Source: Sulfuriferula thiophila | GTDB taxonomy: Bacteria > Pseudomonadota > Gammaproteobacteria > Burkholderiales > Sulfuriferulaceae | Direction of reading: 5' to 3' | Length of the DNA stretch: 64,000 nucleotides | Assembly (NCBI RefSeq): GCF_003864975.1 | Contig: NZ_BHGL01000006.1 | Coordinates: 413,380 to 477,379 of the forward strand | Shown: in pieces, positions 9,012-15,982 of the stretch | Position numbering within the stretch: the stretch's first letter is position 1 | Layout of the letters: each line of letters begins with the position of its first letter | Program-made: the position numbers and the translations under genes | Notes under the pieces: generated by a model | Databases searched by the model: none | What the model was told of the DNA's origin: nothing | Seen by the model: only the letters and a program-made list of their open reading frames with translations

Positions 9012-10712
9012 ATGACTGGGTTAATGAATATGGTTGAAGCTTTAAAAATATTGATGGTCGAGGACTCTGAGGATGATGAAATCCTGCTGCGACGTCAGTT
9101 GCTAAAGGCGGGGCACGATTTTTTCCTGATGCGCGTGGAGGATGAACAGTCCATCAAGCATCACACCCAGCAAGGTGGGTGGGATATCGTCATTTCCGAT
9201 TTTAATCTGCCCGGCTTTGATGGCCTGGATGTGTTGCGCTGGGTGCGGGAAATCGACAAGGAAATTCCTTTTATTCTGGTATCCGGTACGGTGGGTGAAG
9301 AAACCGCTGTGCTGGCGATGAAATCAGGGGCTAACGATTACATTATGAAAGACCGTACTACCAGGTTGCTGCCGGCGATCGAACGGGAGCTGCGTGAAGC
9401 TGAAAATCGACGGGCACTCCATGAGATCGAACAGCAACTGGTTTTTCATGCCTCGCATGACCCGCTCACGGGTTTGTTTAACCGTCGTGAATTTGAACGG
9501 CGTCTGGAAGAATTGTTGGTTGATGCCAAGGAAAATGGCAATCAGCATGTCATGTTGTACATGGATCTGGATCAATTCAAAATTATTAACGACACTCACG
9601 GTCATGTTGCAGGCGATACGCTACTGCGGGAACTGTGTCAAGTGCTGCTCAATAAGGTGCGTAAGGGTGGCGATTTGCTGGCTCGTCTGGGCGGGGACGA
9701 ATTTGGCGTGCTGTTGCCGAGTTGCCCGGAAGATCAGGGGTTGCAGATAGCCGAAACATTGCGTGATAGCGTGCAGAAATTTCTCTTCGAGTGGCATGAG
9801 GAAGTGTTCAGTATTGGTATCAGCATTGGTGTGGTACTGATTTCCAGTCTCAGTGAGACGGCTGCGCACGTTTTTTCTGCGGCTGACAGGGCTTGTTATG
9901 CAGCCAAGGAATCCGGTCGTAACCGAGTGCATTTATATCGGGCTAATGACAGCGAGCTTTCATTGCGGAGCAGCGAAATGCAATGGGCATTACGTATCCC
10001 GGAAGCGTTGCGCAAAAACCGTTTCATTTTATACAGTCAGGCTATTGTGCCGGTAAATCCAGGATCACTGCCGCATGGGCGCGAATTTTTGCTGCGTATG
10101 CTGGATGATGCAAAGCAGTTGGTGCCTCCCGATTTGTTTATTCCTGCGGCTGAACGCTATGATTTAATGCCCGCTGTGGATCGCTGGGTAGTGGCCACGG
10201 CGCTGGAGTGGTTGAGAATGTTACCCACACCGCCGGCAGAGGGCGAATTTTTCAGCATTAATCTGTCCGGACGCTCTATCACTGAACCCAAGTTTCTCGG
10301 ATTTTTGCTGGAACAAATCGAAATGTGCGGCGTTCCACCTCAGCACATTTGTTTCGAAATTACCGAAACGGCCGCAATCCGCAGCCTCAGTAGTGCGGTC
10401 AGGCTGATTGAGACTTTACGCGGGATAGGCTGTACGTTCTCGCTGGATGATTTTGGTAGTGGCTTGTGTTCGTTCAATTATTTGAAGAATCTGCCGGTCA
10501 ATAGCGTTAAAATTGATGGCAGTTTCGTACGGAACATTACTACTGACAAAGTGGCTCGTTCCATCGTTGAATCCATCAAACATATTTCGCAGGCGATGGG
10601 GATGGAAACAATTGCGGAGTTCGTGGAAAGTGAAGCCATTCTTATCATGTTACGTGACATCGGGGTTGATTACGCGCAAGGCTACCATATTGCGCGACCC
10701 CAACCCCTTTGA
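9012..10712 (+). CDS. Response regulator with GGDEF and EAL domains
   Basis: A receiver domain (about 11-130, phosphoacceptor Asp63 in ISDFNLPGFDG) is followed by a GGDEF domain with intact GGDEF at residues 227-231 and an EAL-type domain (about 330-560). The inhibitory site reads KGGD rather than RxxD, so product inhibition may be weak. The EAL motif reads EFLLRM, keeping the metal-binding glutamate; EITE, DDFGSG and VKIDG are present, so phosphodiesterase activity is plausible. It is the last gene of the tusA-dsrE2-kinase operon and gives that system a c-di-GMP output. Several start codons are possible (ATGs at 9012, 9024 and 9030). Confidence 0.9.
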   Translation: MTGLMNMVEALKILMVEDSEDDEILLRRQLLKAGHDFFLMRVEDEQSIKHHTQQGGWDIVISDFNLPGFDGLDVLRWVREIDKEIPFILVSGTVGEETAVLAMKSGANDYIMKDRTTRLLPAIERELREAENRRALHEIEQQLVFHASHDPLTGLFNRREFERRLEELLVDAKENGNQHVMLYMDLDQFKIINDTHGHVAGDTLLRELCQVLLNKVRKGGDLLARLGGDEFGVLLPSCPEDQGLQIAETLRDSVQKFLFEWHEEVFSIGISIGVVLISSLSETAAHVFSAADRACYAAKESGRNRVHLYRANDSELSLRSSEMQWALRIPEALRKNRFILYSQAIVPVNPGSLPHGREFLLRMLDDAKQLVPPDLFIPAAERYDLMPAVDRWVVATALEWLRMLPTPPAEGEFFSINLSGRSITEPKFLGFLLEQIEMCGVPPQHICFEITETAAIRSLSSAVRLIETLRGIGCTFSLDDFGSGLCSFNYLKNLPVNSVKIDGSFVRNITTDKVARSIVESIKHISQAMGMETIAEFVESEAILIMLRDIGVDYAQGYHIARPQPL

Positions 10713-10747
10713 TAGTGTGTTACTAAGCCTGCGCTCAGGTGCTAAAT

Positions 10748-11713
10748 TTAAACCACCTCAGCCGGTGCAAGCCGGCACATAATCTCATGGTCACCCAGTT
10801 CAATCTGGAACGTGGCGTGACTAATCTGAAAGTGGTGCTCAAGTTCTTCTGCAATCTCGTCCAGAAACGCATCGCCTGGATGGCCGTCTGGCGTAACGAG
10901 GTGGACGGTGAGGGCGTTCTCAGTGGTACTCATGCCCCAGATGTGCAGGTCATGTACTTCACTCACTTGCGGTAGGCTACGCAGGTATGTCTCAATGCGG
11001 GCGGGATCTATGGCATCTGGCACAGCATGCAGTGCCAGCTTGAGGGATTGTTTGAACAGACCCCAGGTGCCGATAAATATCACTGCAGCAATGAGCAGGC
11101 TGATAGCCGGATCCAGCCACAGCCAGCCAGTAAACATCATGCCCAGGCCAGCCAGTGCAACGCCGACCGATACGGCGGCATCGGCTACCATGTGCAAAAA
11201 TGCACCGCGCAGATTAAGGTCGTCTTTATGGCCTTTCATCAGCATGAGTGCTGTTGCCACATTGACGACTACCCCGACTAATGCGACCCAGACCATGATG
11301 GGTTCGTTCACTGCCATCGGTTCGGTAAAACGGCGGATGGCTTCCCAGGAGATACCGCCGACTGCAATAAGCAGCAGCATGGCGTTCGCGAGTGCCGCAA
11401 GGATGGTGGTGCTGCGCAGCCCATAGGTAAATCGCGGTGAAGGCAGGCGGCGTGCCAGGACCATGGCCCCCCAGGCGGCAATCAGGCCGATCACATCGCT
11501 GAAGTTATGCCCTGCATCCGCCAGCAAAGATAAGGAATCGGCGTAAATGCCAAAGCCGATTTCGATGATGACAAAGGTCAGGTTAAGCGCGATGCCTACT
11601 GCAAATGCGCGGCTGGTGGTATCGACATTGCTGTGATCGTGGTGATGAGCGTGTCCATGATGATGTTCATGATCATTGGAGTGGTGTTCATGGTGGTCGT
11701 GCTTTGCGCTCAT
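10748..11713 (-). CDS. Cation diffusion facilitator (Zn/Co/Cd efflux, CzcD/ZitB-like)
   Basis: The 321-residue protein begins with a very His-rich segment (residues 5-27) typical of metal-loading tails, then six membrane segments. The metal site motif ADAGHNFSD on the second segment and HMVADAAVS on the fifth are the conserved His/Asp pairs of CDF transporters. The C-terminal cytoplasmic domain contains LHIWGMS and HLVT motifs. It exports divalent cations across the inner membrane. It is the last gene of the ArsR-led minus-strand cluster, 24 bases beyond the thioredoxin-like gene. Confidence 0.92.
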   Translation of the reverse strand: MSAKHDHHEHHSNDHEHHHGHAHHHDHSNVDTTSRAFAVGIALNLTFVIIEIGFGIYADSLSLLADAGHNFSDVIGLIAAWGAMVLARRLPSPRFTYGLRSTTILAALANAMLLLIAVGGISWEAIRRFTEPMAVNEPIMVWVALVGVVVNVATALMLMKGHKDDLNLRGAFLHMVADAAVSVGVALAGLGMMFTGWLWLDPAISLLIAAVIFIGTWGLFKQSLKLALHAVPDAIDPARIETYLRSLPQVSEVHDLHIWGMSTTENALTVHLVTPDGHPGDAFLDEIAEELEHHFQISHATFQIELGDHEIMCRLAPAEVV

Positions 11714-11737
11714 CAGGTTGTTTTCCAGTTACTAATA

Positions 11738-11971
11738 TCAGGTTAGCCAGCTATCAATTTTTTTGCGATCCGGTACGCCGCCGGCGTGAACCACTATGCC
11801 ATCGATTACTACGCCCGGGGTGGACATTACGCCGTAGCCCAGAATGTCGGCGATGGATTCGACTTTTTCCAATTGTATCTCAACACCCTTTGCCTGGGCG
11901 GCTTCATCGATGAGTTTGAGGGTGGTTTTGCAGTTTGTGCAGCCCGTGCCAAGTACTTTGATGTTTTTCAT
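11738..11971 (-). CDS. Small thioredoxin-like protein (redox-active disulfide protein 2 family)
   Basis: The 77-residue protein has the thioredoxin-like beta-alpha start KNIKVLGTGCTNC with active-site Cys11 and Cys14, the cis-proline loop STPGVVIDG and a final helix. These small proteins are regularly encoded beside DUF318/ArsP-type permeases and ArsR regulators, as here, and probably keep metal or arsenic ligands reduced. AGGAACCGTC precedes the ATG. Its substrate is not known. Confidence 0.9.
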   Translation of the reverse strand: MKNIKVLGTGCTNCKTTLKLIDEAAQAKGVEIQLEKVESIADILGYGVMSTPGVVIDGIVVHAGGVPDRKKIDSWLT

Positions 11972-12044
11972 GACGGTTCCTTTGGGTAATTGATGGCAGT
12001 GGGCGAGATAGTATGTCCGAACACTGCCAGCCTTTATGCCTATT

Positions 12045-12359
12045 CTAGCAGCAGGATTTGCCGCCTGGAGTAGGAGTGCAGCATGCTTCGGCTACCGGGA
12101 TATTCAGCGGTTTTGCATGCGTTGAGGCGCTCTCCATTTTGGCGGTAAGCGCTTCATCAAAACGTGCATCGAGTTTTTGTCCGGCTTCATCGCGGATATG
12201 GCGGGCGATTTCTACTACCAGGTCGATTTGTTCCTTGGTAACGCCGAACTGCTCGAGTTTGTCGAGTTGGCAGAGACCTTGTCTGGGATGATTGGCAGCA
12301 ATATTAGCAGCTAACGATACCAGGGACACGATAGAGGGGTGCAGGATTGCTTGAGCCAT
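12045..12359 (-). CDS. Small CMD/AhpD-like helical protein with C-terminal cysteine pairs
   Basis: Residues 8-70 (LVSLAANIAANHPRQGLCQL, then KEQIDLVVEIARHIRDEA) resemble the carboxymuconolactone decarboxylase/AhpD-type helical core, but the usual CxxxH redox centre is absent, leaving a lone cysteine. The C-terminus carries two vicinal cysteine pairs, CCTPTPGGKSCC, suited to binding a soft metal or As(III). It lies between the DUF2892 gene and the thioredoxin-like gene in the resistance cluster. The family match is weak; the metal-binding idea is inference. Confidence 0.65.
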   Translation of the reverse strand: MAQAILHPSIVSLVSLAANIAANHPRQGLCQLDKLEQFGVTKEQIDLVVEIARHIRDEAGQKLDARFDEALTAKMESASTHAKPLNIPVAEACCTPTPGGKSCC

Positions 12360-12374
12360 TTTGCGTTCCTTTCC

Positions 12375-12590
12375 TTATTTACTGCAGCAGGCGGCTTTTT
12401 TGCCATTGCCCATGATGATGCCAGCAGGACAAAACCCGGTAAAAGTGGCTTGAAATGCCATGATGCTGGCAAACGCGGCTATCCATAAGAAGCTGGGGTG
12501 TAGCAAGTCGAACTGACCAGAGAAGTGCGTTGCAGCCAGTGAAATCATTACCATTACAGACATCATGCGCATCATGCGATTGCCTTTCAT
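12375..12590 (-). CDS. DUF2892-type small membrane protein (YgaP-like transmembrane domain)
   Basis: Two hydrophobic segments (about 8-24 and 32-52) and the motif FTGFCPAGIIM match the membrane domain of YgaP/DUF2892 proteins. In YgaP this domain follows a rhodanese; here it stands alone, 71 residues. The C-terminus ends KKAACCSK, with a vicinal cysteine pair. An AGGAG site lies eight bases upstream of the chosen ATG; other ATGs follow closely. It is cotranscribed with the permease upstream. Confidence 0.75.
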   Translation of the reverse strand: MKGNRMMRMMSVMVMISLAATHFSGQFDLLHPSFLWIAAFASIMAFQATFTGFCPAGIIMGNGKKAACCSK

Positions 12591-12617
12591 TGTGAATCTC
12601 CTATTTGATAAAGTTAG

Positions 12618-13676
12618 TTAAAGCACTGCGTTAAACACATAGCCGACAAGCAAAATGCCTGTTGACACCACGCCTACAAAAGTTGCGATCAATGCTGGTT
12701 TGAGCACTTTGCGCAGGATGATCATCTCCGGAAATGACAGGGCGGTGACGCTCATCATGAATGCCAGCACTGTGCCCAAAGCGGCACCCTTGCCGAGCAA
12801 AGCCTGTACTACCGGGATAATGCCGGCAGCATTGGAGTACATCGGCACGCCGATCAGTACTGCCGCAGGCACAGACCACCAGGCATCTTTGCCCATGATA
12901 CTCGCCATGAAGTTTTGTGGCACATAACCATGGATACCGGCGCCGACTGCCACGCCAAGCACGATATATGGCCAGACTTTACCGACGATGTCTTTGACAT
13001 GATGCATGCCTGCCTGGAATCGTTCCGGCCAGGTTTGCGGGTGATCCAGATTGGCGATAACGGCACCGCCTCTGGCCTGTATGGCTTGCACCCAGTCTTC
13101 CAGATGGTTTTCCATATTGAGCTTGCCGATGATCAATCCGGCGGTGATGGCGACGGTAAGGCCTAAGCCCATATACAGCAATGCAATCTTCCAGCCAAAT
13201 AAGCCGAACAACAAGCCTAGCGCGACTTCGTTGACCATCGGTGCCGAGATCAGGAATGAGAATGTTACGCCGAGTGGTACGCCAGCCTGCAAAAAACCGA
13301 TAAACAGCGGTACGGCCGAGCAGGAACAAAACGGTGTGACAATACCCAGGCTGGCGGCCATGATGTTGCCTATACCCAGGCGTTTGCCAGCGAGTAATTG
13401 GCGTGTGCGTTCAGGTGCGACGAACGTTTGAATGACACCCATCACAAACACAATGAGGGTCAGCAGCAGCAAAACTTTGGGTGTTTCAAACAGAAAAAAG
13501 TTGAGCGCCTGCCCCAGATGCGATTCAGTCGCTATACCCGTGAAGGACATGGCGTAATCGGCAGCGCCTTGCAACTGGCTGTATGTCCAAATCCAGATTG
13601 CCAGGCCGAGCACAACACCTGCCAACCATTTAGCGGTTGAACTGCTATTGTCAGTGTGTTGATCTAAAGTATCCAC
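12618..13676 (-). CDS. Permease of the DUF318/ArsP-like family
   Basis: The 352-residue protein has about eight to ten membrane segments and the family motif TPFCSCSAVPLF (Cys117, Cys119), followed by SFLISAPMVNEVALG. The family includes efflux permeases for organoarsenicals and for copper or zinc; the exact substrate cannot be read from sequence. The start is a GTG preceded by AGGAG at seven bases. It lies 40 bases downstream of arsR, with an ATATATG element in the gap that resembles those in front of arsR. Confidence 0.85.
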   Translation of the reverse strand: MDTLDQHTDNSSSTAKWLAGVVLGLAIWIWTYSQLQGAADYAMSFTGIATESHLGQALNFFLFETPKVLLLLTLIVFVMGVIQTFVAPERTRQLLAGKRLGIGNIMAASLGIVTPFCSCSAVPLFIGFLQAGVPLGVTFSFLISAPMVNEVALGLLFGLFGWKIALLYMGLGLTVAITAGLIIGKLNMENHLEDWVQAIQARGGAVIANLDHPQTWPERFQAGMHHVKDIVGKVWPYIVLGVAVGAGIHGYVPQNFMASIMGKDAWWSVPAAVLIGVPMYSNAAGIIPVVQALLGKGAALGTVLAFMMSVTALSFPEMIILRKVLKPALIATFVGVVSTGILLVGYVFNAVL

Positions 13677-13716
13677 GCCAGTGCTCCTGAAATATATGTT
13701 TTGCCGAATAAAATGC

Positions 13717-14040
13717 TCATTTTGCAGCGCAGCACGTGCTGTTGATTGGGCTGGCTGAAGCGTCCAGCGTCAGTCCTACTGACATCTGCGCCAAAATTAT
13801 TTGCGCCCAGCACGGTAGATCCGGGTTGATGCTGTAGTGTATCCAGGTTCCTCTACGTTGCGAGCTAACCAGTCCAGCCTCGCGTAATACCGCCAGGTGC
13901 CGTGATACCTTGGGTTGCGATATATCCAGCGTGCCATACAGGTGGCAAACGCATGATTCGCCACTGTGCAATAGCTGAGCCAGGATCTGACGGCGTGTTG
14001 CATCGGCAAGTGTTGCAAATAGAGTGTCTATATCAAGCAT
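13717..14040 (-). CDS. arsR: ArsR/SmtB-family metal-responsive repressor
   Basis: From the chosen ATG the protein has 107 residues, with a winged helix-turn-helix fold (LADATRRQILAQLL, then ISQPKVSRHLAVLREAGLV). The metal-sensing motif ESCVCHL (Cys30, Cys32) is that of As(III)/Sb(III)-responding ArsR proteins. The C-terminus carries an added vicinal pair, STCCAAK, which could be an extra ligand site. A longer start 36 bases upstream is possible but would place extra residues over the likely operator. It is divergent from arsC and leads the minus-strand cluster. Confidence 0.9.
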   Translation of the reverse strand: MLDIDTLFATLADATRRQILAQLLHSGESCVCHLYGTLDISQPKVSRHLAVLREAGLVSSQRRGTWIHYSINPDLPCWAQIILAQMSVGLTLDASASPINSTCCAAK

Positions 14041-14042
14041 GC

Positions 14043-14076
14043 GTTCAATATATATGTATTGGTGAATATATGTCAA
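14043..14076. promoter_or_regulatory. Candidate ArsR operator with repeated ATATATG elements
   Basis: Directly upstream of arsR, the sequence carries ATATATGT twice, 16 bases apart, inside an imperfect palindrome from TTCAATATA to ATATGTCAA. Another AATATATG copy lies in the arsR-permease gap at 13691-13698. ArsR repressors bind AT-rich dyads near their own start, so this is a plausible site. Binding has not been shown. Confidence 0.4.
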
Positions 14077-14144
14077 GGCGCATATTGAATTATGTGTGAA
14101 CTATGTTTAGTATTCAGGTCTTTGATATATCACTTGGAAAAATC

Positions 14145-14561
14145 ATGTCAGACATCACCATCTACCACAATCCAGCCTGTGGTACCTCGCGTAACGTGCT
14201 TGCCATCATCCGTAATACTGGCGAAGAGCCCAATGTCATTGCTTATCTGGAAACACCGCCCAGCCGGGATAAACTTGAGGTGCTCATCAAGGCTATGGGG
14301 ATGCCAGTGCGCGATCTGTTGCGGCGCAAAGGGACACCCTACGATGAGCTGAATCTGGACGACACCAAATGGAATGATGATGAATTGATCGATTTTATGC
14401 TGGCACACCCTATCCTGATTAACCGGCCCATCGTAGTTACGCCGCTTGGAACCCGGTTGTGCCGGCCTTCTGAAGTAGTGCTGGAGTTATTGACCTTGCC
14501 GCAACTGGGGCCAATTTCCAAGGAAGACGGCGAGGTAATCGTTGCTAAAACAGGTGACTGA
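14145..14561 (+). CDS. arsC: Glutaredoxin-dependent arsenate reductase
   Basis: From the chosen ATG the 138-residue protein matches plasmid R773-type ArsC: catalytic Cys12 in NPACGTSRN, and arginines at positions 60, 94 and 107, exactly the three anion-binding arginines of that family. It reduces arsenate to arsenite using glutathione and glutaredoxin. A longer start at 14103 exists but would add 14 residues outside the normal fold. It is divergent from arsR; no ArsB or Acr3 pump is in the window, so arsenite export may depend on the neighbouring permease or on a distant gene. Confidence 0.93.
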   Translation: MSDITIYHNPACGTSRNVLAIIRNTGEEPNVIAYLETPPSRDKLEVLIKAMGMPVRDLLRRKGTPYDELNLDDTKWNDDELIDFMLAHPILINRPIVVTPLGTRLCRPSEVVLELLTLPQLGPISKEDGEVIVAKTGD

Positions 14562-14611
14562 CTTCCAGGCGCCGAACTTGTTGTAGTGCGAGCGAACGTA
14601 CTGGATGCAAG

Positions 14612-14640
14612 GTGCATGAATGGTTGCGTTGCTCATGCAC
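14612..14640. repeat. Inverted repeat between arsC and the torT-like gene
   Basis: Perfect eight-base arms GTGCATGA and TCATGCAC flank a 13-base loop. It lies 51 bases after arsC and 76 bases before the next ATG. No T tract follows, so an operator for the downstream gene is as likely as a terminator. Confidence 0.45.
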
Positions 14641-14715
14641 AAAATTCGCGTATTATGGGGACAGTGGTATGAAATAAAGCATGTTTCGGTGATTTCATCT
14701 TGAATCGGGGATAGC

Positions 14716-15867
14716 ATGCAAAATATGGTTTCGATTAGCGTTTGTTGCCGACAAATTTTGTCATGTCTTGTTTTGGTTTGCACTGCTGTTGGATCTGCTT
14801 CCGCTGGTTCGTTCGAACCCATCCCCGTCTATTCAATTTACCCTCCGGTTAAACCGAATGGATCAGCGGATGATGCCTTGGCCAGTGGCCGCGTAGTTAA
14901 CGACAGCTACGTCATGGCAGCGCATGCCAGTAAGCCCTGGCGCATCGCATTCCTGTTTCCGCATATGAAGGATCCGTATTGGGTTGGTTGTAGTTATGGG
15001 GTCATTAGTGAAGCCAAGCGGTTAGGCGTCGCAGTGGATATTCTCCCCGCAGACGGTTACACCGATCTGGTTGGGCAATTGCGCAAGATGGATGAGGCGA
15101 TTGCTGCAAAATATGATGCCATTGTTATTTCCCCGATCAGTCACACCGCCAACAACGCTTCCATTGCCAAAGCGCGCTCATTGGGTATACCTGTGTTTGA
15201 GCTGGCGAATGACAGTACCAGCGATGATTTGGCGGTCAAAGTGACCACCTCGTTGATACACATGGGTATTGATGCTACGCAATGGGTTATTCGCGATGCA
15301 CAACGGCGCGGCTTGAAGTCTATCAATATTGCATTGTTACCTGGCCCTGCAGGTGCTGGTTGGGTTGTTGGTGAGGTAGAGGGTACCCGTGAAGCGGCGC
15401 GTAAAGCGGCAATCAATGTGAATATTGTTGATATTACATATGGCGATAGTGACCTGATCGGACAGACACAATTAGCGGCGCAGTTACTTGCCAAACACGG
15501 TAATCATCTTGATTACATTCTGGGTTGTAGCGGTTGCGCACCTGCTGCAATCTTGCCAATAAAAGAGGCAGGGCTGGAAGGGAAGGTCAGGGTGGTTGCC
15601 TATGATCTGACCGGAGATATTGCCAATTTTATCCAAAAGGGTGAAATCGTTGCCGCTGCGGATACGAAAGCTGTCAGCCAGGCACGGGTAAGCGTTGATA
15701 CAGTAGTGAATTTTCTGGAAGGAAGAACCAAGGCAACGCCGAATACCATACTGATTAAATTGGGTCTGGTTGACAAGCGCAACTATGCAACTTATAAGTT
15801 CGACACGTCTATAGCCCCCAAGGACTATGTGCCTGTCCTGTCATATTCCCCGGAAACGCTTAAGTAA
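14716..15867 (+). CDS. torT: TorT-like periplasmic substrate-binding protein
   Basis: The 383-residue protein has a signal peptide (about residues 1-30, ending near GSASA) and a type 1 periplasmic-binding fold. Starting with WRIAFLFPHMKDPYWVG it resembles TorT, the TMAO-binding partner of the TorS sensor kinase. TorT normally presents a ligand to a membrane sensor rather than to an ABC transporter, and no transporter is present here. The next gene, 115 bases downstream, is a membrane diguanylate cyclase with a large periplasmic domain that could take the TorS role. The ligand is not certain; TMAO is only a family guess. Confidence 0.78.
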   Translation: MQNMVSISVCCRQILSCLVLVCTAVGSASAGSFEPIPVYSIYPPVKPNGSADDALASGRVVNDSYVMAAHASKPWRIAFLFPHMKDPYWVGCSYGVISEAKRLGVAVDILPADGYTDLVGQLRKMDEAIAAKYDAIVISPISHTANNASIAKARSLGIPVFELANDSTSDDLAVKVTTSLIHMGIDATQWVIRDAQRRGLKSINIALLPGPAGAGWVVGEVEGTREAARKAAINVNIVDITYGDSDLIGQTQLAAQLLAKHGNHLDYILGCSGCAPAAILPIKEAGLEGKVRVVAYDLTGDIANFIQKGEIVAAADTKAVSQARVSVDTVVNFLEGRTKATPNTILIKLGLVDKRNYATYKFDTSIAPKDYVPVLSYSPETLK

Positions 15868-15982
15868 TGCTTGCGCAGTGCTGACTCATCGGGTAGTGTG
15901 AATCTTCGTGATGATCGCGTAGTAATGCCGGTGCCTGCTGAATCAGTGCAGCGCTCACCATCCCAGTAAAGGCAGCGCAAAC

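Noticed and set aside
11605..11913. 102-codon plus-strand frame opposite the CDF and thioredoxin-like genes
   Set aside because: It reads through the complement of the His-rich tail and the CTNC protein, and its composition is atypical.
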